From JACPNO01 sp963825405 (GTDB lineage: Bacteria > Acidobacteriota > Terriglobia > Bryobacterales > Bryobacteraceae): 64,000 bases of DNA. Where the stretch lies: NCBI GenBank assembly GCA_963825405.1, contig CAWGTB010000010.1:1-64000 (forward strand), given 5' to 3'. The number at the start of each line of letters is the position of its first letter. Position 1 is the first letter of the stretch. A program made the translations under genes and the position numbers. The notes beneath the pieces are model-generated. The model was not told the origin of the DNA. It saw only the letters and a program-made list of their open reading frames with translations, and made no database searches. Below are positions 55,718 to 64,000 of this stretch, piece after piece.

Positions 55718-57038
55718 ATGCCCAGCGTCATCGTCGTCGGCGGAGGATTGGCGGGGCTCTCGGCCGCGGCTGCGCTCGGGAGCGCCGGATTTTCGGTAGA
55801 TTTGTACGAATCGCGCGGGTTTCTGGGCGGCCGGGCAACATCTTTTCCGGTGTCGCCGGTTGATGAATCCGACGTCATCGACAATTGCCAGCACGTGCTG
55901 CTGCGCTGCTGCGTGAACCTGCTCGACTTCTACCGGCGATTGGGCGCGGAGCAACGCATTCGTTTTTACAACCAGTACAATTTCATCGAGCCTGGTGGGC
56001 GCGTTTCCACGTTGAGCGCCAGCCATTTGCCCGCGCCGCTGCACCTGGCGAGCTCATTTCTGCGGATGAAATGCTTTGGGCTCGCAGACAAAATAGCCAT
56101 CGGCGCCGGCATGCTTTCGATCGAGCGTGAGCGCCATCGCAAGGATCTCGACCGCATCACGATGATGGAATGGCTACGCGAAAAGCACCAGACCAATAAC
56201 GCCATCGAGCGGTTCTGGAGGCAAATCCTGGTCAGCGCGATAAACGAAGATCTCGAGCTTATGGCGGCGTCGCACGGGTTTCAGGTCTTCTGGCTGGGAA
56301 TGCTTTCGCGGCCGGACGCCTTTGAAATGGGCGTGCCCGACGTGGCTTTGCGCGAGTTATACGGCGAGAGCACCTGGACTGGTGTTGGCGATGTCCGCAT
56401 TCACACGCGCTGCGCGGTGGAGCGGATTGCGATTGACGAGGGCGCGGTTGGCGGAGTGCTAGTAGGGGGCGAGCTTCGCACGGCTGACGCGTACGTGTGC
56501 GCCGTCCCGTTTGAAAAAGTGAATGCGGTCGCGCCCGGGCTGGGCATCGACACGTCTGGCTTTCAGCATTCGCCCATTACGGGCATTCATCTTTGGTTCG
56601 ACCGGCCCGTGACCGATTTGCCGCACGCCGCGCTGCTGGATCGAACCCTGCAGTGGATGTTCAACAAGAGCGGTGGCCGCTACGTGCAGTTCGTGGTGAG
56701 CGCCTCGCGCTGCCTGGTGCAATTGAGCCGTGCCGGAAGTGGTCGACCTCGCTCTGCGCGATGGCGCGGAATTTTTTCCGTTGATGCGCGAAGCCAAGCT
56801 CGAGCGGGCGCAAGTGATCAAGGAATTGCGCGCGACATTTTCCGCGGCGCCTGGATTAGAGGCCTGCCGGCCGGCCGCCGCGACACAAATTCCCGGACTC
56901 TTTCTGGCTGGCGATTGGACCCGCTCCGGGTGGCCGGCGACCATGGAGGGCGCGGTGCGCAGCGGATATCTCGCCGCCGAAGCCGTGGCCGCGGCTGCGG
57001 GAAATCCCGCGAAGTTCGTGCTGCCCGACATCGCCTAG
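55718..57038 (+). CDS. hpnE: Hydroxysqualene dehydroxylase HpnE (one frameshift)
   Basis: About 440 residues. FAD-dependent amine-oxidase fold: VIVVGGGLAGLSAAAALGSA, VDLYESRGFLGGRATSFPVS, VIDNCQHVLLRCCVNLLDFY, where DNCQHVLL(R/G)C is typical of HpnE. The end is IPGLFLAGDWTRSGWPATME, GAVRSGYLAAEAVAAAAG. HpnE reduces hydroxysqualene to squalene for hopanoids. A shift near 56,730 moves the last 100 residues to another frame (EVVDLALRDGAEFFPLMREA). TAGAAT lies 8 nt before ATG. No other hpn genes are in the window. Confidence 0.88.
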
Positions 57039-57057
57039 TCTAGGTTAACCTGAATAC

Positions 57058-57435
57058 ATGCGGAGCAAATGGGTATTAGGATTGGCGAGCCTGGTTTTTG
57101 CGTTCGGCCTGCGGGCGGAGCCTCCCATGACCAAGCTGTCGATCGAGGTGCGGTCTTCGGAGACAGGCAAGCCGGTCGAGCGCGCGAGCCTGGTGGTGCG
57201 TTTTGTCAGCGGCCGGGACAAGTTGAAGCTGGGAAGAAAGATCCGCACCACCTGGGAGACGCGCACCAATGAAGGCGGCGTGGCGCAGATCCCGCCGATT
57301 CCGCAAGGCAAGATTCTGGTGCAGGTGATTGCCAAGGGCTTCCAGACTTTCGGCCAGACATTCGATGTGGATGAAGAGGAAAAAACCCTCGAGATCAAAG
57401 TGAATCCGCCGCAGCCGCAATATACGGCGCATTGA
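57058..57435 (+). CDS. Exported carboxypeptidase-regulatory-like (Ig-type) protein
   Basis: 125 residues. A signal peptide (WVLGLASLVFAFGLRAEP) is followed by a beta-sandwich: TKLSIEVRSSETGKPVERAS, LVVRFVSGRDKLKLG, GGVAQIPPIPQGKILVQVIA, KGFQTFGQTFDVDEEEKTLE. The pattern of one prealbumin-like repeat (GxPVxxAxVxv...GxfxxxxlPxGxYxxxvxaxGF) is that of carboxypeptidase regulatory-like domains, common in acidobacterial envelopes. The partner is unknown. Confidence 0.75.
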   Translation: MRSKWVLGLASLVFAFGLRAEPPMTKLSIEVRSSETGKPVERASLVVRFVSGRDKLKLGRKIRTTWETRTNEGGVAQIPPIPQGKILVQVIAKGFQTFGQTFDVDEEEKTLEIKVNPPQPQYTAH

Positions 57436-57442
57436 TGGAACC

Positions 57443-58063
57443 GTGAGTTCACGCTTTACAATCGCGAATCCGTGCTCGAAAAGGTGGACCGATCTGCTCG
57501 GTGACGGTCGTGAACGGTATTGCGAGGCGTGCCGGACCTCGGTTCACGCGATCGCGCAATACTCGCGCGAAGAATGGGATCAAATCTGGCGTAACTCTGG
57601 CGGGCACGTATGTGCGCTCATAAGCGGGAAGTCGGTCCCGGTGCCTCGCACCCGGCGCGCCATTCTAGCCGGAGCGCTGCTGACGGCGATCTCCCCACTG
57701 ATGGCGCAGGACGGGCGCGTGCGTATTCGCGTAATCGACAAGAACGGAGCCGCGATCGCGACAGCGGTGGGCTCGCTGCTGGACCCTGACGGCAAACCCA
57801 TGCGGGAGGCAAGGGCCGACAATACGGGCGAAATTGTTTTAACGGATCTGCCGTTCGGCGATTGCCGTTTTGCTGTCGATGCAGCCGGATTCAATACTCG
57901 GAGGGTGACGGCAACACTCACGAACAGTAATGAGGTAAACCTGAAAATTGTTTTGGATGTTGGTTTAGGCGTACCCATGCTGGTCGAAACGCAAACTGAA
58001 AAGATGAGTTCGACTCTTGCTCCGCCGCCAAAACGCGCCAAGAAGCGCTGGTTAGTTTTCTGA
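57443..58063 (+). CDS. Cys-rich (zinc-finger-like) membrane protein with extracytoplasmic Ig-like domain
   Basis: 206 residues from GTG at 57443. The first 55 residues, FTIANPCSKRWTDLLGDGRE, RYCEACRTSVHAIAQYSREE and GHVCALISG, contain Cys in PC, CxxC and VC positions. This PCxxxW...CxxC...C arrangement recurs in small Bacteroidetes and Acidobacteria proteins and may bind a metal. Then RTRRAILAGALLTAISPLMA is a membrane anchor. A carboxypeptidase-regulatory-like domain follows (VRIRVIDKNGAAIATAVGSL, GEIVLTDLPFGDCRFAVDAA). It is related in its second half to the gene upstream. Role unknown. Confidence 0.7.
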   Translation: MSSRFTIANPCSKRWTDLLGDGRERYCEACRTSVHAIAQYSREEWDQIWRNSGGHVCALISGKSVPVPRTRRAILAGALLTAISPLMAQDGRVRIRVIDKNGAAIATAVGSLLDPDGKPMREARADNTGEIVLTDLPFGDCRFAVDAAGFNTRRVTATLTNSNEVNLKIVLDVGLGVPMLVETQTEKMSSTLAPPPKRAKKRWLVF

Positions 58064-58166
58064 TGGAAATCTACAACGCTCGCGCCAGTGACCCGCTCTT
58101 GACGCCACCTGAATTTTCTGATGACATAAGCATCGACCATTAGTTAAATCAAAGGAGAACACAGTT

Positions 58167-59369
58167 ATGCCTACCAATCGCGGACTGGCCTATATGGGCA
58201 CCGGCAAAGTCGAAGTGCAGTCGATCGACTTTCCCAAGTTGGCGCTCGGATCACGCCAATGCCATCACGGCGTCATTTTGAAAATCGTATGCACCAATAT
58301 TTGCGGCAGCGACCAGCACATGGTGCGCGGCCGTACCACGGCTCCCCAGGGCCTGATTCTCGGCCATGAAATTACTGGCGAAGTGCTTGAAGCGGGCCGC
58401 GACGTGGAATTTATCAAGGTCGGCGACCTGGTTTCGGTGCCGTTCAACATCGCCTGCGGGCGCTGCCGGAACTGCAAGGAAGGCAAGACCGGCATTTGCC
58501 TGAGCGTCAATCCGGCGCGGCCGGGCGCGGCTTACGGCTATGTCGACATGGGCGGCTGGGTCGGCGGCCAGGCGGAGTACGTGATGGTGCCGTACGCCGA
58601 TTTCAATTTGTTGAAGCTGGGCAGCAAGGGCACGGCAGAGAGAGATCGCGCCATGTCCAAGATCAAAGATTTGACGTTGCTTTCGGACATCGTACCGACG
58701 GGCTTTCACGGCGCATACAGCGCGGGCGTGGGCCCAGGCTCGATCGTTTACGTGGCTGGTGCTGGACCGGTGGGGTTGGCTTGTGCGGCGGGCGCTCAGT
58801 TACTCGGGGCGGCGGTCGTGATCGTGGGCGATTTGATTCCAGAGCGTCTGGCGCAAGCCAAGAGCTTCGGTTGCGAAATTGTGGATCTTCGTAAGGACGC
58901 CTCTCTCGGCGACCAGATCGCGGCCATCATCGGCGTACCGGAAGTGGATTCGGCGGTCGATTGCGTGGGTTTTGAAGCGCGCGGCCATGGCCACGATTCC
59001 GGCGTTGAGCGCCCTGCCACCGTGCTGAATTCAGTGATGACCGTCACCCGCGCGGGTGGCGCCATCGGCATTCCTGGACTGTACGTGACCGACGATCCGG
59101 GCGGCGTGGATGATAACGCCAAGACCGGCAACCTGAGTATTCGCATCGGCCTGGGTTGGGCGAAATCGCATTCCTTCACAACCGGCCAGTGTCCGGTGAT
59201 GAAATACAACCGCGCGCTGATGAACGCGGTTCTCTACGACAAGTTCCATCCGGCCAAGGCGGTGAATGTGACCGTGATTTCGCTGGATGAAGCGCCCAAG
59301 GGGTATCAGGATTTCGACAAGGGCGCGGCCAAGAAGTTTGTAATCGATCCGCACAAAATGGTGGCATAG
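58167..59369 (+). CDS. fdhA: Glutathione-independent formaldehyde dehydrogenase
   Basis: 400 residues, intact, with AAGGAG before ATG. Zinc MDR dehydrogenase: catalytic Cys/His in TNICGSDQHMVRGRT and LILGHEITGEVLEAG; structural zinc in FNIACGRCRNCKEGKTGICL; NAD fold VYVAGAGPVGLACAAGAQLL. The long insertion (DFNLLKLGSKGTAERDRAMS) and the glyoxal-like core match the Pseudomonas putida FDH type that keeps NAD bound and dismutates formaldehyde. First of a four-gene plus-strand run; it suggests formaldehyde release from a demethylation step nearby. Confidence 0.92.
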   Translation: MPTNRGLAYMGTGKVEVQSIDFPKLALGSRQCHHGVILKIVCTNICGSDQHMVRGRTTAPQGLILGHEITGEVLEAGRDVEFIKVGDLVSVPFNIACGRCRNCKEGKTGICLSVNPARPGAAYGYVDMGGWVGGQAEYVMVPYADFNLLKLGSKGTAERDRAMSKIKDLTLLSDIVPTGFHGAYSAGVGPGSIVYVAGAGPVGLACAAGAQLLGAAVVIVGDLIPERLAQAKSFGCEIVDLRKDASLGDQIAAIIGVPEVDSAVDCVGFEARGHGHDSGVERPATVLNSVMTVTRAGGAIGIPGLYVTDDPGGVDDNAKTGNLSIRIGLGWAKSHSFTTGQCPVMKYNRALMNAVLYDKFHPAKAVNVTVISLDEAPKGYQDFDKGAAKKFVIDPHKMVA

Positions 59370-59373
59370 CCCG

Positions 59374-60219
59374 ATGGGCTTGGCGACTAGCCGCCGTGGT
59401 TTCGTGCTCGGCGCAGGTGCTTTGGCACTTGCGCCGGGTGCGGGCGCGGTTGCGGAAACGGCGGGCGAAGACATCCGGCTGGGCGTGGCCACGTACTCGC
59501 TGCGATTTTTCCGGCGCGATCTGGCGATCCGGATGATCCAGCAGTTGAAAATTTCCTACGTCAACGTCAAAGAGTTTCACCTTCCTTACAACGACACGCC
59601 GCAGGAGCTTGCCGATGGGCGGCGGCGCTTCACCGAAGCGGGTCTCAAAATCGTCGCCGGCGGCGTCATTGCACTGCAAAAAGATGACGACGACGATATC
59701 CGCCATTACTTCGAGTACGCGAAGAATTGCGGCTTCCCCATCCTGGCGATTGCGCCATCCGTCAAGACCATGCCGCGCGTCGAGCGCTTTGTTAAGCAGT
59801 ACGACATCAAAGTTGCCATCCATAATCATGGACCCAAGGATCCGCATTTTCCAACGCCCGAAAGCGCGCTGAGAGTGGTGAAAGACATGGACCCGCGCTG
59901 CGGCCTGTGCATCGATGTCGGACACACCATTCCGAATCCTGGCGTGGACGTGGTGGAGTCGATTCGCGCCGCCGGCCCGCGTTTGCTCGACATGCACATC
60001 AAGGACATTCCCTCCGCTTCCCGCGAAGACGAGGCAGTTCCAGTGGGCGAAGGCGTGGCTCCCATCGCCGCGATTTTCCGCCAGCTTAAAGCTATGCGTT
60101 ATGGGGGCGCGGTATCGCTCGAATATGAAGGCCAGCCCGATAATCCGATGCCGGGAATGATTGCGTCGTTCGCCTATATGCGCGGCGTGCTGGCGGGAAT
60201 GAAGGGGCAATCGGCATGA
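59374..60219 (+). CDS. Exported sugar phosphate isomerase/epimerase (AP-endonuclease 2 TIM barrel)
   Basis: 281 residues. A Tat signal (TSRRGFVLGAGALALAPGAG) is followed by the xylose-isomerase-like barrel: RLGVATYSLRFFRRDLAIRM, YVNVKEFHLPYNDTPQELAD, IKVAIHNHGPKDPHFPTPES, CGLCIDVGHTIPNPGVDVVE, LLDMHIKDIPSA, GGAVSLEYEG. The E/H/D/H/E residues of the metal site are all visible (KEFH, HNHG, DVGH, MHIKD, LEYEG). The export is notable and common in Acidobacteria. It overlaps the thioesterase gene by 4 bp. Confidence 0.85.
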   Translation: MGLATSRRGFVLGAGALALAPGAGAVAETAGEDIRLGVATYSLRFFRRDLAIRMIQQLKISYVNVKEFHLPYNDTPQELADGRRRFTEAGLKIVAGGVIALQKDDDDDIRHYFEYAKNCGFPILAIAPSVKTMPRVERFVKQYDIKVAIHNHGPKDPHFPTPESALRVVKDMDPRCGLCIDVGHTIPNPGVDVVESIRAAGPRLLDMHIKDIPSASREDEAVPVGEGVAPIAAIFRQLKAMRYGGAVSLEYEGQPDNPMPGMIASFAYMRGVLAGMKGQSA

Positions 60220-60605
60220 TCACCGTTGGCGTCAACCGCGAGGAAACACAGGAAGTCACCGGTGAAATTGCCATCAGTTTTTTGGGTGTCGAAGGAGCGC
60301 GAGTACTCTCCACGCCCAACCTGATTCTGGGATTGGAGCGCACGTCGCGCAATCTGGCATTTCCGTTGCTTGATCCCGGCTACGACACAGTGGGCACGCA
60401 CGTCAATGTGTATCATCTGGCGGCCACGCCGATGGGCATGACCGTGACTTTTCGCTCGGAAGTGACATCAGTGGAAGAGCGGCGCGTGAACTTCAAAGTC
60501 GAGGCTTTCGACGAGAAGCAGAAGATCGCAGAAGGCACACACCAGCGAGCCATCGTGAACGTGGCGCGCTTCGCCGCAAAAATGCAGGAGAAGGGTAAAA
60601 CCTGA
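60216..60605 (+). CDS. Hot-dog fold thioesterase, FlK-like
   Basis: 129 residues: VLSTPNLILGLERTSRNLAF, THVNVYHLAATPMGMTVTFR, GTHQRAIVNVARFAAKMQEK. The pattern of T/S-P near the N-terminus, GTHVNVxHxAATPxGxxV, with catalytic His in VYHL and Glu in LERTS, and GTHxRxIV is that of fluoroacetyl-CoA-type thioesterases and other acyl-CoA hydrolases. It overlaps its neighbours at both ends (ATGA; CTGA), so the run is translationally coupled. Confidence 0.83.
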   Translation: MITVGVNREETQEVTGEIAISFLGVEGARVLSTPNLILGLERTSRNLAFPLLDPGYDTVGTHVNVYHLAATPMGMTVTFRSEVTSVEERRVNFKVEAFDEKQKIAEGTHQRAIVNVARFAAKMQEKGKT

Positions 60606-61234
60606 TCTTACAAACCGAGGCCGTTCGCACGCTGATCATCGCGGGATGGACCGGGCGGGATCGCGCCGCCGTGGAGAAACACATTGTCGAGCTCGAAGCG
60701 ATCGGTGTGCCGCGCCCCACGTCCGTTCCCGTTTACTACCGCGTATCGGCATCGCGGCTGACAACGGCGTCGAGCATCCAAGTTGCCGGCGATCAATCCA
60801 GCGGTGAAGTGGAATTTGTTTTGGTGCGCACAGGCGGCGCTTTGTGGGTGGGCGTGGGTTCCGATCATACCGATCGCAAGGTGGAGACCTACAACATCAC
60901 GGTCTCGAAGCAGATGTGCGATAAACCGGTGGCCGCCGAGCTGTGGCCGTTCGAAGAAGTGCAGGATCACTGGGACCAATTGGTGCTGCGCTCCTGGGCG
61001 ATTTTCGGCGGCCGCAAAGAGTTGTATCAGCAAGGCGCGGTGTCGGCGATGCTGCCGCCGCTTGAGCTGGCATCAGACTACATCAGCGATGGCACGCTGA
61101 TGTTCGGCGGCACGTTGCCGGCGATCGGCGGCATCCGACCGGCGGAGCGATTTGAATTCGAGCTGGAAGATCCGGTGAGGCAGCGGAGCATTCGCCACGG
61201 CTACAACGTGCAGGTACTGCCCGTGGCGGGTTAA
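60602..61234 (+). CDS. DUF2848 family protein (fumarylacetoacetate-hydrolase-related)
   Basis: About 210 residues. VRTLIIAGWTGRDRAAVEKH, IVELEAIGVPRPTSVPVYYR, VEFVLVRTGGALWVGVGSDH, TDRKVETYNITVSKQMCDKP are the DUF2848 signature, a single-domain relative of fumarylacetoacetate hydrolases with a metal-binding GSDHTDR region. In-frame ATG is only found at 60671, but the conserved N-terminus begins earlier; a CTG at 60602 overlapping the thioesterase TGA, or a sequence error there, is likely. Substrate unknown. Confidence 0.8.
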   Translation: MILQTEAVRTLIIAGWTGRDRAAVEKHIVELEAIGVPRPTSVPVYYRVSASRLTTASSIQVAGDQSSGEVEFVLVRTGGALWVGVGSDHTDRKVETYNITVSKQMCDKPVAAELWPFEEVQDHWDQLVLRSWAIFGGRKELYQQGAVSAMLPPLELASDYISDGTLMFGGTLPAIGGIRPAERFEFELEDPVRQRSIRHGYNVQVLPVAG

Positions 61235-61237
61235 GCT

Positions 61238-61599
61238 TCACGCCGGGTCGAAGTAGTGAATCTCCAGCAACAGGCAGCCTTTTTCGGACTTGAACGGCCC
61301 GTGGTGCACGCCGGGTGGGCGGCAAGCATACGTGTTGGGGGCGAACGTCTCTTGTATCGCCGACGATCAGATCGCCCGAAATCAGGTAGACCTCTTCCCA
61401 ATATTCGTGGACGAACGGTTTGGTCGTGAACACGCCGGGCTGAAAACGCAGCAGGCGCGTGCGGCTGCCTTTGCGATTCACTTCATCCAGATGTCCGGCG
61501 AGAATCTTCTGTTCAATGCCTGGCGGATAACCGGCGGGCACCTGCCAGCCCGCCGCCAAGATCCAGCGCGTGAAATTCTTTGTGCTCTTTTTCGATCAT
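61238..61599 (-). CDS. Cupin domain protein (frameshifted)
   Basis: About 120 residues. ATG at 61599 gives MIEKEHKEFHALDL; a shift near 61,555 joins GWQVPAGYPPGIEQKILAG. The cupin core is RFQPGVFTTKPFVHEYWEEV, YLISGDLIVGD (HEY...E of motif 1), then after a shift near 61,355, ETFAPNTYACRPPGVHHGPF with the second-motif His, ending LLLEIHYFDPA before TGA at 61240-61238. Small one-barrel cupins act as isomerases, dioxygenases or binding proteins; no specific activity is evident. It ends 3 bp from the convergent DUF2848 gene and lies directly downstream of the HpaB-like gene. Confidence 0.75.
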
Positions 61600-61614
61600 G
61601 AAGGCTTTCCCAGA

Positions 61615-63058
61615 TCATAGCTGGCCAGCATCTGCTTTCACCAATTTTGTGGCGCCATCCCAATCGTAGGTGCGGTACGAATGGCCCTTGGTGACGAAGC
61701 CGGCGCCGGCGTAAAACATTTCGAACTGCAAATGTCGTGACGCGAACTCGGAGCCGAGCGCGTCCCAGGCCAGCTTGAAAAACTTGACGCGCTCTTCGGG
61801 ACGGAAGATGGGCGAGCGCTGCACGCGCAGTGCGTAGTCGGCAATGGCAGGGTTGGCGAAGTCTTCAATGCCCGACGGCAGGGTGATCAGGCTGCCTCCG
61901 GCTAGTTCGCGCAGAGTCGTGATCAAGCGCGGATAAAGCTGCTGCGTGAACACCTGCGCGGCGTAAAGCAGATGACGGTCGGGCATGAAATACGCGCCCC
62001 AGCGCTCGCCCTTGACCTCCATGGCGGTGACTAGCGCATCGACGGTCGCAGCGTCGGCGGCGAGCGCTCCCAGGGTTTCGCGCACCTGCGGGAAGTTCTC
62101 GATGCCGTTGGCAGCGGCGATCATGCGGCCCAGGCCCACCAGGAATTTCAGTTTCACCAGCAGCCGTATCTGGCATTGATAATTCTGGTACACATGTGCT
62201 GGCGTGGCGTGAAATTGCTTCTGGCACATCGCCACGTCGCCCGCCACGAAAACTCGCTCCCACGGCACGCGTACTTCGTCGAAATACAGCATGGCGTCGT
62301 TCTCGTCGAAACGGCTGGAGAGCGGATTATCGAATGCAGAACCGGCGCTGGCTTCGTACGATTTCCGGCAGAGAATCTTGAGGCCCTTAGCGTTCATGGG
62401 AATCGCGAAGGAGAGCGCGTACGGCTCGTCGCCGGATTGCAGCGGCTGGATGCTGGTGACGAAAACTTCGTTGGCCAGGACGGCGGCCGGTGCCCAGCAT
62501 CTTGGCGCCCGTAACGGTGATGCCGGTGGAATCCTGATCGACGAGGCGCGCGGTCAAATTGACGTCGGCCTGATCGTGCGCGCTCTTCGACCGGTCGGCT
62601 TGCGGATTGATTATGGTGTACGTGAGGAACAAATCGTTGTCGCGCGCGTAGCGGTAATAATCGCGCAACGCCGACGCGCGCTTGGGATCGAAGGCTTCAA
62701 ACCGATCGATGCCCATGTACATGCCGCTGATGCAGGAAGCGACGTGATCGGGCGAGCGGCCCATGAAGCCGAAATGCGTTTCCGCCCATGCTGACAGGGC
62801 TTCGCGCCGCTCCAGCAATTCCGCATAGCTAGTGGGAAGCTGCCAGCAACGGCTGACTTGCGTCGTCGAATCCGCCGGAACGAAAGTCATGCGCTCGAGA
62901 TTTTCGGGCTCACCCTGGAAATCGTACAGGTGCGCAGCGCTGGTGATCGAGTTGCGAAAGGCGGGGTGGAGGGTGACATCGGCCACGCGCTCGCCGAGAA
63001 TGTAAACCTCGCGGCCGTCGCGCAGCGATTCAATGTACTGCGTTCCGGTTCTGGGCAT
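61615..63058 (-). CDS. HpaB-type flavin-dependent monooxygenase (one frameshift)
   Basis: About 480 residues. 4-hydroxyphenylacetate 3-hydroxylase family (FADH2-dependent, acyl-CoA dehydrogenase fold): RTGTQYIESLRDGREVYILG, YDFQGEPENLERMTFVPADS, FGFMGRSPDHVASCISGMYM, TYTIINPQADRSKSAHDQAD (FAD-loop region), DSTGITVTGAKMLGTG. After a shift near 62,490: VLANEVFVTSIQPLQSGDEP, VPWERVFVAGDVAMCQKQFH and FANPAIADYALRVQRSPIFR. It hydroxylates a phenolic or pyrrole-type substrate and needs a flavin reductase, which is not visible here. Related PvcC-type enzymes act in biosynthesis, so catabolism is not certain. Confidence 0.85.
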
Positions 63059-63065
63059 CGGCAGG

Positions 63066-64000
63066 TTATCGCCTCGCCGAAGCGGGCGCGGAAATTGAAA
63101 GCGTAAGCACCGGAGATGCCGCGCGCCGGCCTGCCACGGTGGCCTCCGCGCTGATTTCAGCGCTGCCCAACGCCGCCTTGTCCGATGCCTCGAGCTGGAT
63201 GGTAACCTGATCTTTCTGCCGGCCCAAGAGGCGATAGCTCACGCCTTCCGGCAGATTCATCACCTGAAACGCCGCAGTGTCCGGAATATTGTCGGCCTTC
63301 AGTTCGAGCGTGGTCGACGCGCCGCGATTGAGGTTGAGCGATCCTGCGCTCGCCGAAATCTTTCCGGTGAACGGCTCATAGACGGTCATCGTGACCTGCG
63401 GATCCGGCCTGCGAATATAGTTCCAGAGATCGAGGAGCGGGCCCATGAGCAGCGTGGTGTGTGCTTCGACCACGCGGCCATCCACTGCGCGGCCCATCAC
63501 GTGGATCGGGTAGGTGCCACTGGCCAGCATGTCCGGCGCGTGGATGGGGAACTCGAGTTCCGGAATGATCATGTCGGCGCCATCGGCGTTAGGTTCGAAC
63601 AATTGATCGGCGCGAAACTTGGCGCGCGGCGCTTCCACGCCCGGCGGCAATCCTTCCATCCAAATCTCGACCTCTCCCTCAAAGCCGGCCTCCCGGATCA
63701 AGTGCACTTTCATCTGCGCGACGCCACCACGGGGCACATTGAAATTCTCCGGCGTCGTGATCAGATGAAACGTAGGTCGCTCTTCGCGAATCTTGATGCG
63801 GTATTGATAACTTGGACCGGTGCGGGCGTTGCGGTCTTTGACGCGCAGAAATAGCGGGCCATCCTCGCTCGGCGTGTAAAACAGGCTGCTGTCCGGATTG
63901 CCGATGAGCGTGCCTTGCCCAGCGACCACATCGTCATTCTCGGCGAGCTTTTTGCCGGCGGCGTCGCGCAGTTCGAGCACCGTGTCCAGATGAGGAATGC
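63066..64000 (-). CDS. Exported protein with PPC-type domain, 5' end outside the window
   Basis: Only the last 310 residues are present. The start of the visible part, DTVLELRDAAGKKLAENDDV and LFYTPSEDGPLFLRVKDRNA then YQYRIKIREERPTF, is a bacterial pre-peptidase C-terminal (PPC) domain. Several beta-sandwich modules follow (GGVAQMKVHLIREAGFEGEV, ASTTLELKADNIPDTAAFQV, RKDQVTIQLEASDK-like). The missing N-terminus probably holds a signal peptide and further PPC repeats. It lies 7 bp upstream of the HpaB-like gene on the same strand. Confidence 0.75.
   Translation of the reverse strand, partial: IPHLDTVLELRDAAGKKLAENDDVVAGQGTLIGNPDSSLFYTPSEDGPLFLRVKDRNARTGPSYQYRIKIREERPTFHLITTPENFNVPRGGVAQMKVHLIREAGFEGEVEIWMEGLPPGVEAPRAKFRADQLFEPNADGADMIIPELEFPIHAPDMLASGTYPIHVMGRAVDGRVVEAHTTLLMGPLLDLWNYIRRPDPQVTMTVYEPFTGKISASAGSLNLNRGASTTLELKADNIPDTAAFQVMNLPEGVSYRLLGRQKDQVTIQLEASDKAALGSAEISAEATVAGRRAASPVLTLSISAPASARR

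Noticed and set aside
1..64000. tRNA, rRNA, transposase, integrase or phage genes
   Set aside because: I looked for conserved tRNA arms, rRNA segments, DDE or tyrosine-recombinase motifs and phage structural genes in gaps and frames and found none.

Overview
The window appears to join DNA from two different bacteria. Positions 1 to about 12,900 are very GC-rich and carry genes typical of Planctomycetes, probably Isosphaeraceae: a beta-helix repeat protein, a Wzx-like flippase, a short J-domain protein, STAS and FHA genes, and a very long Ser/Thr kinase with a TPR-like C-terminus. From about 12,990 to the end the base composition is less extreme and the genes are those of a Solibacteres/Bryobacterales-type acidobacterium. 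Markers there are a TIGR03437-type Solibacter C-terminal domain, two kinases with TolB-like/TPR or PD40 sensor regions, many Tat-exported proteins, an M56-TonB antirepressor and Flp pilins. No integrase, transposase, tRNA or attachment site is visible at the seam, so a chimeric assembly is more likely than recent transfer. Both halves contain many single-base frameshifts, often in G or C runs. They interrupt well-conserved genes (galK, araB, dapF, hpnE), which points to uncorrected long-read errors rather than gene decay. Functions are called across these breaks.

Planctomycete part. 1-464 is the C-terminal end of a secreted beta-helix protein. 465-1,314 is non-coding and holds inverted repeats and an array built on GAACCCAT, including an exact 31-bp tandem. 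Then come a flippase (1,315-2,915), a J-domain protein (3,047-3,829), a small membrane protein (4,068-4,783), a STAS gene followed by an FHA-STAS gene on the minus strand (7,025-5,561), and the broken kinase (12,893-7,553).

Acidobacterial part. 12,993-18,676: VTT membrane protein, galactokinase, Ser/Thr kinase and ribulokinase in a tight plus-strand run. 18,792-28,909: two Flp pilins, DUF1015 protein, exported Gfo/Idh/MocA oxidoreductase, PfkB kinase, membrane glycosyltransferase, DapF homologue, nucleotide-sugar dehydrogenase, an exported D-amino-acid-oxidase-like protein with circularly permuted motif order, and a FecR-like protein. 40,612-29,165: a long minus-strand run (hemerythrin, purC, cvpA, Fis-type regulator, gph, lactate permease, Solibacter-type secreted protein, lipoprotein, GT-C protein, S9 peptidase). 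40,643-46,735: AIM24 protein, NIPSNAP and carboxymuconolactone decarboxylase genes, twin zinc-ribbon membrane proteins, a BlaI / M56-TonB pair, and a cold-shock protein. 49,405-46,743: kinase with a PD40 propeller. 49,512-54,351: the canonical ffh-rpsP-khpA-rimM-trmD-rplS-rnhB translation/secretion cluster plus two small genes. 55,022-58,063: AlkD-like and Dph6-like genes, hpnE and two small exported or membrane proteins. 58,167-63,058: a metabolic neighbourhood of formaldehyde dehydrogenase, TIM-barrel epimerase, thioesterase and DUF2848 facing HpaB-type monooxygenase and cupin. The window ends inside an exported PPC-domain protein.

The most notable points are the circularly permuted oxidase, a DapF homologue with both catalytic cysteines replaced by serine, -10-like hexamers 6-7 nt before the start codon at several genes (leaderless transcription), the BlaI operator lying on its own start codon, and the likely chimeric seam at about 12.9 kb.
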